DNA of 42,090 bases from Desulfovibrio sp. Lineage in GTDB: Bacteria > Desulfobacterota > Desulfovibrionia > Desulfovibrionales > Desulfovibrionaceae. Shown here one piece after another: positions 8,403-14,783 of the stretch; the first letter of the stretch is position 1, and each line of letters opens with the position of its first letter. Under the pieces are notes generated by a model. That model saw only the letters and a list, made by a program, of their open reading frames with translations, had not been told where the DNA came from and searched no databases. Made by a program: the position numbers and the translations under genes. Where the stretch lies: the NCBI GenBank assembly GCA_017415765.1, contig JAFQED010000049.1, forward strand, positions 1 to 42,090. The letters are read 5' to 3'.

Positions 8403-9164
8403 TTAATATCCTTTCATATTTAATCTTTTATAATCATAACATCCTTGTTGAAATCCATTATCACAAGACTTCCCATACCATTCTTTGGCATAAGTGTAGC
8501 TCTGCTTTATACCTTCTCCATTTTCATAGATAACACCTAAATTATATTGAGCTTCACTCATACCTTGTTCTGCAGCCTTGTGTAAAAAATATATTGCTTT
8601 AAAATAGTCTTGTTTAACACAATTTCCTACATAATACATCATGCCTAAATTATATTGAGCTACGCAATTGCCATTTTCAGCTGCACTTAAATATAGTTGA
8701 TATGCTTTAAAATAATCTCTAGTCACATATACACCTTTAAAATATATATCAGCTAACAATGTTTTCGCATAACTATTTCCCTGAACCGATGCTTTTTGAA
8801 GCATATCTATTGCTTTATGAGAATTTTTTTCTATGCCTTGTCCGACATAGTACATTATACCTAAGCGATATTGGGATTCTGGATTTCCTTGATTGGCAGC
8901 CATCTTAAACAGTGATGCCGCTACTAAGTAGTCCTGTTTCACATATTGACCAAAATAATACATAATCCCTAAATAATGCTGAGCCTTGTCATACCCTTGT
9001 TCAGAAGCTATAGAAAACATCTTTACAGACTTAAAATAATCTTTCTGCACAAACTTTCCTTCATAAAATACAACGCCAATATTATATATAACAACTACAT
9101 ATACATATTTTAATATTTTCGTGATATAATTATTTATTTTTATATATAGATTGTAAATATTCAT
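8403..9164 (-). CDS. Sel1-repeat (TPR-like) protein, possibly 5'-truncated
   Basis: A 253-residue protein consisting of about six Sel1 repeats of 36 residues (for example AQYNLGMMYYVGNCVKQDYF, SEAQYNLGVIYENGEGIKQS). Sel1 arrays are protein-interaction solenoids, common in signalling proteins and effectors. The N-terminus is odd: the first 25 or so residues are an AT-rich low-complexity segment that runs into the middle of a first repeat, there is no signal peptide, and no ribosome site precedes the ATG at 9164. The original 5' end may have been lost. The C-terminus has three cysteines (KSCDNGFQQGCYDY). It is last in the island's minus-strand cluster; the function is unknown. Confidence 0.8.
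   Translation of the reverse strand: MNIYNLYIKINNYITKILKYVYVVVIYNIGVVFYEGKFVQKDYFKSVKMFSIASEQGYDKAQHYLGIMYYFGQYVKQDYLVAASLFKMAANQGNPESQYRLGIMYYVGQGIEKNSHKAIDMLQKASVQGNSYAKTLLADIYFKGVYVTRDYFKAYQLYLSAAENGNCVAQYNLGMMYYVGNCVKQDYFKAIYFLHKAAEQGMSEAQYNLGVIYENGEGIKQSYTYAKEWYGKSCDNGFQQGCYDYKRLNMKGY
8500..9110 (-). repeat. 108-bp tandem repeats within the Sel1 gene
   Basis: The Sel1 units are repetitive at DNA level too. The 17-base word CCTAAATTATATTGAGC occurs at 8536-8552 and again at 8644-8660, exactly 108 bases (36 codons) later, and related words continue upstream. Recent unit duplication or homogenisation is likely. Confidence 0.7.
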
Positions 9165-9231
9165 ATTATGAATTTATATTTTATATAAATATTACAAAAT
9201 ACACAATTATAATATTATGATATAACAATAT

Positions 9232-9390
9232 CTACAATAGGCTTGCAACCAAAAAGAAGATAAGACAGATCATAAGCAATGACCCAATATGCGGAACAAT
9301 AGCCGCAAGAATTGCAACTAACATCTGCAATATTGTGCTAATAAATCCAATTGCCAATATTGCAATAATTATCAAAACAACAGTTTCCAT
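9232..9390 (-). CDS. Small membrane protein (52 residues)
   Basis: An open frame of 52 codons begins METVVLIIIAILAIG and is almost wholly hydrophobic: two predicted membrane helices (about 4-18 and 21-51) with a Pro-His-Ile-Gly break near residue 33-36. AGGAT lies 7 bases before the ATG. It starts 8 bases after the stop of the next small membrane gene and is part of the island cluster. I know no family for it. Composition alone would allow a toxin-like or a structural membrane peptide; neither is shown. Confidence 0.55.
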   Translation of the reverse strand: METVVLIIIAILAIGFISTILQMLVAILAAIVPHIGSLLMICLIFFLVASLL

Positions 9391-9398
9391 AATATATC

Positions 9399-9644
9399 CT
9401 ATACATCTTTCAGCCTAAACATAGTTTTTGTATGTAAAAACTGTAAATAATTTCTAACTGCAAGAAAACCAAACAGAGCACTCCCCAGCAAAAAACCCAC
9501 AAAGAACATTGCTGCGACTCCACAGCACGCTGCTACACCAAGATAAACTTTAGACATAAACTTGGCACTTGCACACTGCCTTATTGCGAGTTCACGCTCA
9601 TAAGGCATATCATTTTCACTATAACGCATATTTATATTATTCAT
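9399..9644 (-). CDS. Small membrane protein (81 residues) of unknown function
   Basis: The ATG at 9644 has a perfect AGGAGG 6 bases upstream, so it is preferred over an in-frame ATG 9 codons earlier. The protein has a charged N-terminal half (MNNINMRYSENDMPYERELA), a hydrophobic hairpin (about 34-62, YLGVAACCGVAAMFFVGFLL) and a short basic tail. The first gene of the cluster (BON protein) ends 20 bases upstream. I do not recognise the family; a two-helix inner-membrane protein is the best description. Confidence 0.7.
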   Translation of the reverse strand: MNNINMRYSENDMPYERELAIRQCASAKFMSKVYLGVAACCGVAAMFFVGFLLGSALFGFLAVRNYLQFLHTKTMFRLKDV

Positions 9645-9664
9645 TTTAAACCTCCTGCAACAAA

Positions 9665-9994
9665 TTACCATCTTCCAAATATTTTTTTCTTTTCTTCACA
9701 TTCTATATGATTTATAACGCTTTTTACCCCTTTAATATCTTCGGCAATTTTTTCTGCCATATCATATTCAATTCTTTTTTCAACATTACCAGACAAAAAC
9801 ACAACACCTTTTTCAGTTTTTACACTTATATCACAATTTCTAAGAGATTGATTTGTCATAAAAGCAGTTTTTACCTGTGCTGTTATATATGTATCTTCTG
9901 CAAAAGAAAGCCCAGGAATATCAGGGGCACTATGAGCCTTTGTAGCGATAAGGCAAACTAAAATAATGGACGTAAAAAGAATTTTATTACTCAT
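9665..9994 (-). CDS. Secreted single-BON-domain protein
   Basis: A 109-residue protein with a signal peptide (MSNKILFTSIILVCLIATKA, cleavage near HSA-APD) and one BON domain at about 33-100 (ITAQVKTAFMTN ... GVVFLSGNVEKR ... GVKSVINHIE). BON domains, as in OsmY and the DolP group, bind phospholipid or envelope surfaces in the periplasm and are often stress-induced. AGGAGG lies 8 bases before the ATG. It heads the island's minus-strand cluster, whose other members are membrane proteins, which points to an envelope role. Confidence 0.88.
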   Translation of the reverse strand: MSNKILFTSIILVCLIATKAHSAPDIPGLSFAEDTYITAQVKTAFMTNQSLRNCDISVKTEKGVVFLSGNVEKRIEYDMAEKIAEDIKGVKSVINHIECEEKKKIFGRW

Positions 9995-10020
9995 ATGGTT
10001 ATCCTCCTGATTGTAAGCAT

Positions 10021-10049
10021 ATTATAAAAACTACCTATTACCCCATAAG
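10021..10049 (-). promoter_or_regulatory. Candidate promoter for the BON/small membrane/Sel1 cluster
   Basis: A perfect -10 box TATAAT (minus strand, 10021-10026) lies about 26 bases before the BON gene start, with a weak -35 CTTATG (10044-10049) 17 bases away. Confidence 0.5.
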
Positions 10050-10110
10050 CCACGACACACAAAAAGTCTACTTGTCTAGTGAGTCTTTTGGGAGCGAACA
10101 AGCAGCCTCT

Positions 10111-10146
10111 TTGTGAGAGTATATTCACCATGATAATATACTCTCA
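10111..10146 (+). promoter_or_regulatory. Promoter overlapped by a perfect 12-bp inverted repeat (operator-like)
   Basis: TGAGAGTATATT (10114-10125) and its exact reverse complement (10135-10146) are separated by 9 bases. A -35 TTGTGA (10111-10116) and a -10 TAATAT (10134-10139), 17 bases apart, are embedded in it, so a bound repressor would block the polymerase. The XRE gene starts 34 bases downstream, which suggests autoregulation. Confidence 0.65.
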
Positions 10147-10180
10147 TATCCTGTCAAGCGTTTTCCGCTATACTGGCAGA

Positions 10181-10438
10181 ATGGAAAAGTATCCTTTTTT
10201 AAATCAGGCCGTTGGGAACATTCTGCTAAGACAAAGGCAAGCCCTTGGCATGAGCAAGCGCAAGCTCTCCGAAAAGGCTTTTATTGACAGAGCTTATATC
10301 ACAGGCCTTGAAAGTGGACGGTGGAATGTTTCACTCAACGCACTATTTTTTATCAGCGAGGCGGTGGGGTTGGATCCTGTGGATTTTGTCAGCCTGGTAA
10401 AGCAAGAGCGCGAGGCTCTGGAAAAAAATAGTGAATAG
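10181..10438 (+). CDS. XRE-family HTH transcriptional regulator
   Basis: An 85-residue protein that is essentially one helix-turn-helix domain (about 12-68: NILLRQRQALGMSKRKLSEK ... FIDRAYITGLESGRWNVSLN). The recognition helix includes DRAYITGLESG, as in small phage-type and restriction-controller-type regulators. The start at 10181 gives the normal domain length; the ribosome site is weak (GGCAG). It is divergent from the BON cluster and downstream of a perfect 12-bp inverted repeat, so it is the likely local repressor of itself and perhaps of the island. Its base composition is less AT-rich than the cluster. Confidence 0.88.
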   Translation: MEKYPFLNQAVGNILLRQRQALGMSKRKLSEKAFIDRAYITGLESGRWNVSLNALFFISEAVGLDPVDFVSLVKQEREALEKNSE

Positions 10439-10649
10439 CAGAGAGTTTCACTTTTTGAATGGAATGCGAGTTCCAACTCATTGAAATACCAATAGAAATT
10501 TTTACAAAATCATCAGGAAAGAGAATGTCTCGAATAGAAAGCCCCTTTGCTTCCATCTCCACAAATCGACATCAATAATATATGGCATAGAGTTGTGTTA
10601 CTTCGATACACCTTCCAAGCCTTAATCCAAACTACAGTAATCCTTTCGA

Positions 10650-10679
10650 ACAAAACTAGGCCCGCCAAAGCGGGCCTTA
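10650..10679 (-). terminator. Terminator for ogt (right copy of the duplicated hairpin)
   Basis: On the minus strand GGCCCGC (10673-10679 region) pairs with GCGGGCC and is followed by TAGTTTTG, about 45 bases after the ogt stop. The same hairpin serves serS on the other strand at 8214. Confidence 0.7.
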
Positions 10680-10704
10680 TCATTGGTACATTGCCTGTTT
10701 GCTG
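10659..10704 (+). repeat. Direct repeat flanking the AT-rich island, right copy
   Basis: Second copy of the serS-end sequence: 10659-10685 is identical to 8216-8242 and 10691-10704 matches 8245-8258 at 13 of 14 positions. Confidence 0.85.
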
Positions 10705-10721
10705 TGTGAGGGTTTTCAAAC

Positions 10722-11186
10722 TCACAGCAAGCTGCCTTCCAGCCGTAACAGGGCTGCCTTGCGCCACAGGCCGCCCCCATAGCCCACCAGATGTCCATTG
10801 GCACCGATGACCCGATGGCAGGGGATAACAATGCTCAGGGGGTTGCGGTTGTTGGCCATACCCACGGCGCGGCAGGCTCCGGGCCTTCCCAGGGCCGTGG
10901 CCACTGCCTTGTAACTGCGGGTTTGTCCATAGGGGATTGCCCGCAGGGCTTGCCAGACCTCCTGCTGGAAGGGCGTACCAGTCGGGGCAAGGGGGAGGTC
11001 AAAACAGCGCAGTCTTTTGCACAGCCAGCCTTCCAACTGCCGAGCGGCCTCCCGCACAAGAGGGCCGGTACACGTGGGGCAGAGGTTGTCCTCTCCATCC
11101 ACAAAGCGCACAGCCCGCAAGCCCTCGGGCGTTGCTTCAAGGCACGTCAGCCCCACGATGGGCAGGCGGCAGTAAAGCCGCTCCAT
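10722..11186 (-). CDS. ogt: Methylated-DNA--protein-cysteine methyltransferase
   Basis: A 154-residue suicide repair protein that moves the methyl group from O6-methylguanine to its own cysteine. The acceptor is Cys123 in IVIPCHRVIG. The DNA-binding HTH with the arginine finger precedes it (YGQTRSYKAVATALGRP ... RAVGMANNRNP). The short length without an AraC-like domain fits Ogt rather than Ada. Its start is 3 bases after the stop of the Fsr-like transporter gene, so the two are one transcript. Confidence 0.95.
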   Translation of the reverse strand: MERLYCRLPIVGLTCLEATPEGLRAVRFVDGEDNLCPTCTGPLVREAARQLEGWLCKRLRCFDLPLAPTGTPFQQEVWQALRAIPYGQTRSYKAVATALGRPGACRAVGMANNRNPLSIVIPCHRVIGANGHLVGYGGGLWRKAALLRLEGSLL

Positions 11187-11189
11187 GCC

Positions 11190-12374
11190 TCAACGTTCCA
11201 GCCTGTCTGCCTTGCGGCTTTCCCCGGCGGCTTCCGGTGAAAGCTGCCAGGCAAAAAACGTCCCCACCGCAGCAACAAGCGCAAGACAACGGACAGCCAC
11301 AGGCAAGCCGTGCTGGTCGGCTATCCAGCCCATGACGGGCGCGGCCAGACCGCCCACAGAGGTAGCCAGGCCCAGCGTGACACCTGAAGCAAAACCGATA
11401 TTTTTGGCAAGGAGCTTTTGCCCCAGCACCACCATAGAGCTGAAGGGCGCGTACAGCACACAGCCCAGCAGGGGCAGCAGGGCCCAGGCCAGCCAGAGGC
11501 TTTCGCTGTAAGCAAAGGCCAGCACCACCAACGGCATGCAAAGAAAGGAGAGGCGGATAATACGCAGATAGCCTTGCCTGTCAGCAAGGATCCCCCCGCC
11601 GATATTGCACATGACCCCCGAAGCGCAAAACAGCGTCATGGCCAAAGCCCCGGCAGCCTTGGACTGACCAAAGACATTGATCCAGTAGAGGGGAATAAAG
11701 GCATTCATGGAAATAAAGAGCGTGGAGCGTGTCACGATAACGCCAGTGAGCTTGGCAAATTCCGGCCAGTTGTTACGGCCAGGCTCATCACTGACCTGTG
11801 CAGCAGCCTTGCCCGCACTGCGGCCCGTCCCGCCTGCCCGGCACAACTGCCAGAACAGCAGCAGGGCCATCCCAGCCCCCAGCATGGCAAAGGCAGACAT
11901 GCCTGTCAGACCCCACAAGCCCACGCAGCCTGTCACCAGCAGCGGGCCAAGCACAAAACCACTGTTGCCACCAATGGAAAAAATGCTCAGGCCCATGCCC
12001 TTGCTCTTGCCAGCGGCCCTGTTGGCATGGCGCGCCCCTTCGGGGTGAAAGAGCGAAGAGCCGATACCGCTGATGACAATGGCAAGAAAGATGGCCCAAT
12101 AGCTGGACATCAGACCCGTCAGCCCCATACCGCAACCCGCCAGCAACACCCCCAGCGGAATGAACCAGGGCCGGGAAAAACGGTCGGCCAACAGGCCAAA
12201 CAGAGGCTGGATTATGGAAGACAGGCAGGAATAGGCAAACATCAGCCCGCCCGAAGCCTGATAACTGAGCTGAAGAGCCTCACGCAAAAAAGGCAGCACG
12301 GCGGGCAAGGCCCCACCGTTGACATCACAGGAAAGATGCCCCAGCGACAGCAGCGCGATTTTTTTCTTGTCCAT
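11190..12374 (-). CDS. fsr: MFS transporter, fosmidomycin-resistance (Fsr)-like
   Basis: A 394-residue inner-membrane protein with 12 hydrophobic segments. The N-terminal signature (LGHLSCDVNGGALPAVLPFL) and FHPEGARHANRA after helix 4 are those of the Fsr branch of the major facilitator superfamily; FGLLADRFSRP is the conserved loop 2-3 motif. E. coli Fsr exports fosmidomycin; the natural substrate here is not known. It lies just upstream of ogt in the same direction. A 9-bp inverted repeat lies just before the gene (12385-12428). Confidence 0.85.
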   Translation of the reverse strand: MDKKKIALLSLGHLSCDVNGGALPAVLPFLREALQLSYQASGGLMFAYSCLSSIIQPLFGLLADRFSRPWFIPLGVLLAGCGMGLTGLMSSYWAIFLAIVISGIGSSLFHPEGARHANRAAGKSKGMGLSIFSIGGNSGFVLGPLLVTGCVGLWGLTGMSAFAMLGAGMALLLFWQLCRAGGTGRSAGKAAAQVSDEPGRNNWPEFAKLTGVIVTRSTLFISMNAFIPLYWINVFGQSKAAGALAMTLFCASGVMCNIGGGILADRQGYLRIIRLSFLCMPLVVLAFAYSESLWLAWALLPLLGCVLYAPFSSMVVLGQKLLAKNIGFASGVTLGLATSVGGLAAPVMGWIADQHGLPVAVRCLALVAAVGTFFAWQLSPEAAGESRKADRLER

Positions 12375-12384
12375 GCGCTGAGCC

Positions 12385-12428
12385 TACACCAGAGTGGTGC
12401 GGAATCCAAGTGAGTAACATCTGGTGTA
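12385..12428. promoter_or_regulatory. 9-bp inverted repeat upstream of the Fsr-like gene
   Basis: TACACCAGA (12385-12393) and TCTGGTGTA (12420-12428) are perfect reverse complements with 26 bases between, within the 84-base gap between the transporter start and the end of the DUF169 gene. It could be a regulator site or a weak hairpin. No T-run follows on either strand. Confidence 0.4.
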
Positions 12429-12458
12429 TTATCGCAAAAGCTGCGGTGGCCGGTCTGC

Positions 12459-13274
12459 TCAGGCCTTTTTACAGCCCGCGCATCTGCGATGGCCCGGCCC
12501 TTCCTTCTTGAAGATGATCAGCGGGCAGTTCTTGCAAATGTCGCTGCCGGGGAAGGGATCGCCCGGACTGGTAATGGAACTGGAACCGCTCTTGTCCATG
12601 CGTTCAAGCAGCCTTTCCACCACAAGGCCGATCTGGCTGCCCGGAATAAACACATAGGTCTCGCTGCGGTCGGTCTTGCCCGCATTGTAGGAGCCGGAAC
12701 AGGGCGGACTGTGGTTGAAGGTATTCTCCTGCCAGCAGTACACGGCACCACCGCAGCAGGAGGAACTCATGGTTATCTGGGTTCTGAGGGGATGGGTATC
12801 GGTGGCGGCCATATAGTCCACTGCCAGGTGGTAGGCTTGCAGACTGTCACAGTAAAAATGCACCACATGGGGCTGCCAGGTGGTTTTTTCCAGCGGGCTG
12901 ACCACCAGTGCCTGCAAGGTGTCCGGCTCCATATGCGGCTTGCTGAGCAGGAAACGTCTGGTCTGTTCCGGGTCACGACAGTATTTGAGCTGGGTCTTGA
13001 CCTCGTGCTCATCGACTTCCTGCCAGCCAAAACTGAACTGGGCATTCCTGCATCCCAGCGAGTCCACCATACCCAGCAGGATGCGCCCCTGCATTCGGGC
13101 TGCCAGCTCCCACTGGCAGAAGGTCAGGGGTTTGACCGGTTCCACATGCTCCACGGTTTCACGGAAATGTCGTACATCGTCTCCGCCAAACAGCCAGGTA
13201 ATGGCCACAGGCTGGTGGTACAGGCGCAGCTCGCGCATCAGTATCCGCGCCATTTCAGGAAAATCGTGCTCCAT
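12459..13274 (-). CDS. DUF169 family protein with C-terminal cysteine motifs
   Basis: A 271-residue protein; the start at 13274 has AAGGAGG well placed and begins MEHDFPEMARILMRELRL. The DUF169 core (QPVAITWLF ... MSSSCCGGAVYCWQEN) is rich in cysteine, and the C-terminus has CKNCP and CAGCKKA, a CxxC-CxxC arrangement that could hold zinc or an iron-sulfur cluster. DUF169 proteins are frequent in strict anaerobes and have no established function. It follows serine dehydratase by 106 bases and may be read from the same transcript. No signal peptide, so cytoplasmic. Confidence 0.85.
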   Translation of the reverse strand: MEHDFPEMARILMRELRLYHQPVAITWLFGGDDVRHFRETVEHVEPVKPLTFCQWELAARMQGRILLGMVDSLGCRNAQFSFGWQEVDEHEVKTQLKYCRDPEQTRRFLLSKPHMEPDTLQALVVSPLEKTTWQPHVVHFYCDSLQAYHLAVDYMAATDTHPLRTQITMSSSCCGGAVYCWQENTFNHSPPCSGSYNAGKTDRSETYVFIPGSQIGLVVERLLERMDKSGSSSITSPGDPFPGSDICKNCPLIIFKKEGPGHRRCAGCKKA

Positions 13275-13380
13275 CTGCCCCTCCTTGCCGTGGCCTGGCG
13301 ACAATCCACACTGGAAATCTGCATAAGGATGACAGATGCCGCAGCCTGCGTCAATGGGGAAAGCTGCAAACAAAGCCTTG

Positions 13381-14757
13381 CTACAGTCGCCGTATCCCTT
13401 CGGCCATGACCTCGGCCAGACCGCCCAGGGCGGTCTCCTTGTAGTGGCTTTGCAGGTCGCGACCTGTGCGGTACATGACCTCGATAACCTTATCCAGCGA
13501 GATGAGCCGGGCCTGCCCGTCCTCCAGCAGTGAAAGCTGGGCACAGTTGACCGCCCGCTCTGCGGCCACGCCGTTACGTTCGATGCAGGGTATCTGCACA
13601 AGGCCCCCCACAGGGTCGCAGGTCAAGCCAAGGTTGTGCTCCATGCCGATTTCGGCGGCCACCTCCACCTGCTTGAGCTTGCCCCCGGTCACGGCACAAT
13701 AGGCCCCGGCAGCCATGGAACAGGCCACGCCCACTTCTCCCTGACAGCCCACCTCCGCACCGGAGATGGACGCATTGCGCTTGTAGAAAAGCCCGATAGC
13801 CCCGGCAGTGAGCAAAAAGTCGTGCTGCCCTTGTTCTGTGGCGTGGGGATAGAAGTTGGCATAGTACATCAGCACCGCCGGTACTACGCCTGCCGCGCCC
13901 ATGGTGGGGGCGGTGACTACCCGCCCACCGCTGGCATTTTCCTCTGCCACGGCAAAGGCATAGAGCATGGGCCAAAGGCTCAGGTCGCGCCGTCCCGTGG
14001 CCTGGAGCGCGCTGACCTTGCGGAGCAGATTGGGGGCACGCCGCTGCACATTATAGCCGCCGGGCAGGACACCCTCTGTGCAGCAACCGCGTTCCACAGC
14101 AGCACGCATAACGCTGACGATCTCTGCCAGCCGCTCTTGCAGCCCTGCCTGACCATGCCAGAAGACTTCGTTTTCCCGCACGATGTCGGCAACGCTCTTG
14201 CCTTCACGATGGCACAGGGCAAACAACTCCGTTGCCGTGCTGTACTGATGGGGCGGTGTGGGCCACGGTTCCACAGGGGCATCAAATTCCGCCTCGGTAC
14301 GGATGGCTCCGCCACCCACAGAATAATAGGTGACAGAACACAGGATGGTACCGTCAGCCGCACAGGCCGAGAGGGTCAGGGCATTGGGATGGCGTGGCAA
14401 GAACAGGCCCTTGTGGGCTTGCACGTCGCGCACCAGGTCAAAGGCTACTGCGTGCTGGCCCAGCAGGCGCAAATCCGCACCGGCAGCCAGTTCAGCATAG
14501 CGGCGCGGCAAATGCCCCGGCTGCACGCTGGCGGGTTCTTCTCCTTCCAGCCCGCCCAGCAGGGCGGCCACCGTGCCGTGTCCATCGCCGGTCAGGGCCA
14601 GAGAGCCGAACAGTTCCGCACGGATACGGGCAGTCTGCCCCAAAAGATCGGCTGCCGCCAGGGCACGGGCAAACTCACGCCCTGCCAGCATGGGCCCAAC
14701 CGTATGGGAGCTGGACGGCCCAATGCCGACCTTGAACAAGTCAAAGATGCTCAGCAT
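13381..14757 (-). CDS. sdaA: L-serine dehydratase (iron-sulfur dependent, single chain)
   Basis: A 458-residue enzyme that deaminates L-serine to pyruvate and ammonia using an oxygen-sensitive [4Fe-4S] cluster, not PLP. The beta domain is N-terminal ([20 protein letters not shown]) and the alpha domain C-terminal. Conserved cysteines lie in [21 protein letters not shown] (in the window of the alpha domain) and in [24 protein letters not shown] precedes the ATG. Fusion of both domains in one chain is the E. coli SdaA layout. It lies 26 bases after the aconitase-like gene, suggesting one operon that feeds pyruvate into central metabolism. Confidence 0.95.
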   Translation of the reverse strand: MLSIFDLFKVGIGPSSSHTVGPMLAGREFARALAAADLLGQTARIRAELFGSLALTGDGHGTVAALLGGLEGEEPASVQPGHLPRRYAELAAGADLRLLGQHAVAFDLVRDVQAHKGLFLPRHPNALTLSACAADGTILCSVTYYSVGGGAIRTEAEFDAPVEPWPTPPHQYSTATELFALCHREGKSVADIVRENEVFWHGQAGLQERLAEIVSVMRAAVERGCCTEGVLPGGYNVQRRAPNLLRKVSALQATGRRDLSLWPMLYAFAVAEENASGGRVVTAPTMGAAGVVPAVLMYYANFYPHATEQGQHDFLLTAGAIGLFYKRNASISGAEVGCQGEVGVACSMAAGAYCAVTGGKLKQVEVAAEIGMEHNLGLTCDPVGGLVQIPCIERNGVAAERAVNCAQLSLLEDGQARLISLDKVIEVMYRTGRDLQSHYKETALGGLAEVMAEGIRRL

Positions 14758-14783
14758 GGGCCGTCCTCCTTGCTACAGGTATA

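Larger units (their letters stand above)
8243..10658. mobile_element. AT-rich genomic island of about 2.4 kb between duplicated terminators
   Basis: Base composition changes abruptly from GC-rich flanks to strongly AT-rich DNA between the two terminator copies. The island holds a minus-strand cluster (BON protein, two small membrane proteins, Sel1-repeat protein) and a plus-strand XRE regulator. No integrase, transposase or terminal inverted repeats are visible. The flanking genes serS (plus) and ogt (minus) converge, so before insertion they probably shared one two-way terminator, now present at both ends. The stretches 8259-8402 and 10439-10658 contain no gene that I can support. Confidence 0.55.

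Noticed and set aside
10440..10560. Minus-strand peptide with KISIGIS, which recalls the end of a diguanylate cyclase domain
   Set aside because: The match is a few residues only, the frame is interrupted by a stop just upstream, and no GGDEF motif is present.
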